64,000 bases of DNA from the NCBI GenBank assembly GCA_038525525.1, contig JBCBHO010000001.1, positions 310,001-374,000 on the forward strand. Reading direction: 5' to 3'. Positions 63,457 to 64,000 of this stretch are shown piece after piece. The notes below the pieces were generated by a model. The model worked only from the letters and a program-made list of their open reading frames with translations. It did no database searches and was not told the DNA's origin. The position numbers were made by a program, and so were the translations under genes. Source of the stretch: Shimia_B sp038525525 (GTDB taxonomy: Bacteria; Pseudomonadota; Alphaproteobacteria; Rhodobacterales; Rhodobacteraceae). Numbering within the stretch: the stretch's first letter is position 1; each line of letters begins with the position of its first letter.

Positions 63457-64000
63457 TCAAGGGCCTTGATCTCGGTGCGGAAGATCGCGGCCGGCCCCCG
63501 GCTGCGCGCGCGGGCCTCAAAGGCGGGTTCGAGCGCGATATCAGACGGGCTCACACCGAACTGCGCGGCGAGGCGGCTGCTCGCCGCAAGCAGCCGGTAG
63601 CCGGAAAAGGTCAGGGCTGCGCGAGCCGAAATCACCTCGAACTCGACGTTGAAGAGGCTGCGCTCGGCATCCAGCAGATCGATTAGGTTGCGATTGCCGG
63701 TGCGAAACTCATCGGTGTACTGCGTCACGATCCGCCGCGCTGCGTTTCGCTGCACATCGAGCAGCACGAGCTGCGCCAGCGCGTTCTCGCGACCGTTCCA
63801 GGCCAGGGCCGCGAATTCCTCTACCTCCCGCTGTGCAAGCTGGCGCCGGGCCATGGCTTCGCGCACGCGCGCCTGCTCTGCCGCGCCCTGGGCCTTCCGG
63901 CCGCCCGCGAAGAGCTCCCAGGTCATCGTCACGCCGACAAAGCCGCTTCCGCGGTCGCCATCGAGCTCGAAATCATCCCATTCCCGGCGTGCGCCAGCAC
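63453..64000 (-). CDS. TolC-family outer membrane protein, C-terminal part (cut by edge)
   Basis: The frame runs to the window edge: at least 182 codons are inside and upstream codons still read as coding (DGDRGSGFVGVTMTWELFAGG). A TolC/OEP helical repeat is seen: WELFAGGRKAQGAAEQARVREAMARRQLAQREVEEFAALAWNG, followed by DEFRTGNRNLIDLLDAERSLFNVEFEV, the conserved helix-end pattern of these channels. The start codon is outside the window. It completes the type I secretion operon (TolC, ABC, HlyD). Confidence 0.92.
   Translation of the reverse strand, partial: AGARREWDDFELDGDRGSGFVGVTMTWELFAGGRKAQGAAEQARVREAMARRQLAQREVEEFAALAWNGRENALAQLVLLDVQRNAARRIVTQYTDEFRTGNRNLIDLLDAERSLFNVEFEVISARAALTFSGYRLLAASSRLAAQFGVSPSDIALEPAFEARARSRGPAAIFRTEIKALE

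Overview
The window is GC-rich, densely coded chromosomal DNA from an alphaproteobacterium, most likely a marine Rhodobacteraceae (Roseobacter-type) strain. This is inferred from the PhyR-NepR-EcfG general stress locus, the accB-accC-aat-DUF2155 order, a symporter-linked sensor kinase next to an acetyl-CoA synthetase locus, and the overall gene style. I see no phage, transposase, integrase, CRISPR array, rRNA or tRNA.

Layout. 1-2536 (minus strand): an XRE/ScfR-like regulator, a single-domain response regulator, a small two-TM protein and the N-terminal part of a sodium:solute-symporter protein cut by the window edge. 2759-10073 (plus): a five-gene branched-chain-amino-acid-type ABC importer with hairpins after the first and fourth genes, then a terminator and acetyl-CoA synthetase. 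10282-13235: accB, accC, aat and a DUF2155 protein. 13276-15268 (minus): clpX and clpP. 15437-20058 (plus): a leaderless-looking ArsR-SRPBCC fusion regulator, a photolyase/cryptochrome-like protein with its domains apparently in swapped order, a family III CoA-transferase and two SDRs. 20085-22446 (minus): a cobalt-type nitrile hydratase (alpha, beta, accessory) and an SDR. 22538-28715: a Crp/Fnr regulator, a degenerate receiver protein, a soluble HWE kinase and the complete general stress response core (phyR; nepR-ecfG-membrane kinase) with two overlapping, oppositely facing EcfG promoters. A third EcfG-type promoter faces no gene and may drive a small RNA. 28937-37314: an aromatic-amino-acid-decarboxylase-like enzyme, then an envelope block of EEP phosphatase, OpgG, OpgH, cytochrome b561, CDP-alcohol phosphatidyltransferase and a membrane sulfatase/phosphoglycerol-transferase-like protein. 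37304-48092: a sugar ABC importer on the minus strand, and on the plus strand a flippase-like membrane protein, an FkbM methyltransferase, glycogen branching enzyme and a GH13-like enzyme resembling glucosylglycerol hydrolase. 48103-53017: a CapD/WbpM-type nucleotide-sugar dehydratase, then an acyl-CoA synthetase and an enoyl-CoA hydratase. 53093-64000: a 1488-residue FecR/cadherin-like/VWA/RTX adhesin, a CHASE2 adenylate cyclase, and a type I secretion system (HlyD, ABC, TolC) running off the right edge.

How they fit together. Three themes recur: acyl-CoA/carboxylate metabolism with its sensing; stress and osmotic adaptation (general stress response, osmoregulated periplasmic glucans, a possible glucosylglycerol uptake and hydrolysis module); and surface attachment (type I secreted adhesin with a nearby cyclase). 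The most unusual items are the domain-swapped photolyase-like protein, the orphan EcfG promoter with a possible sRNA, the XRE regulator carrying a histidine-kinase-like dimerisation helix, and the combined glucan-decoration-like gene block. Start codons were moved inside longer open frames where a Shine-Dalgarno sequence, signal peptide or family N-terminus supported it.
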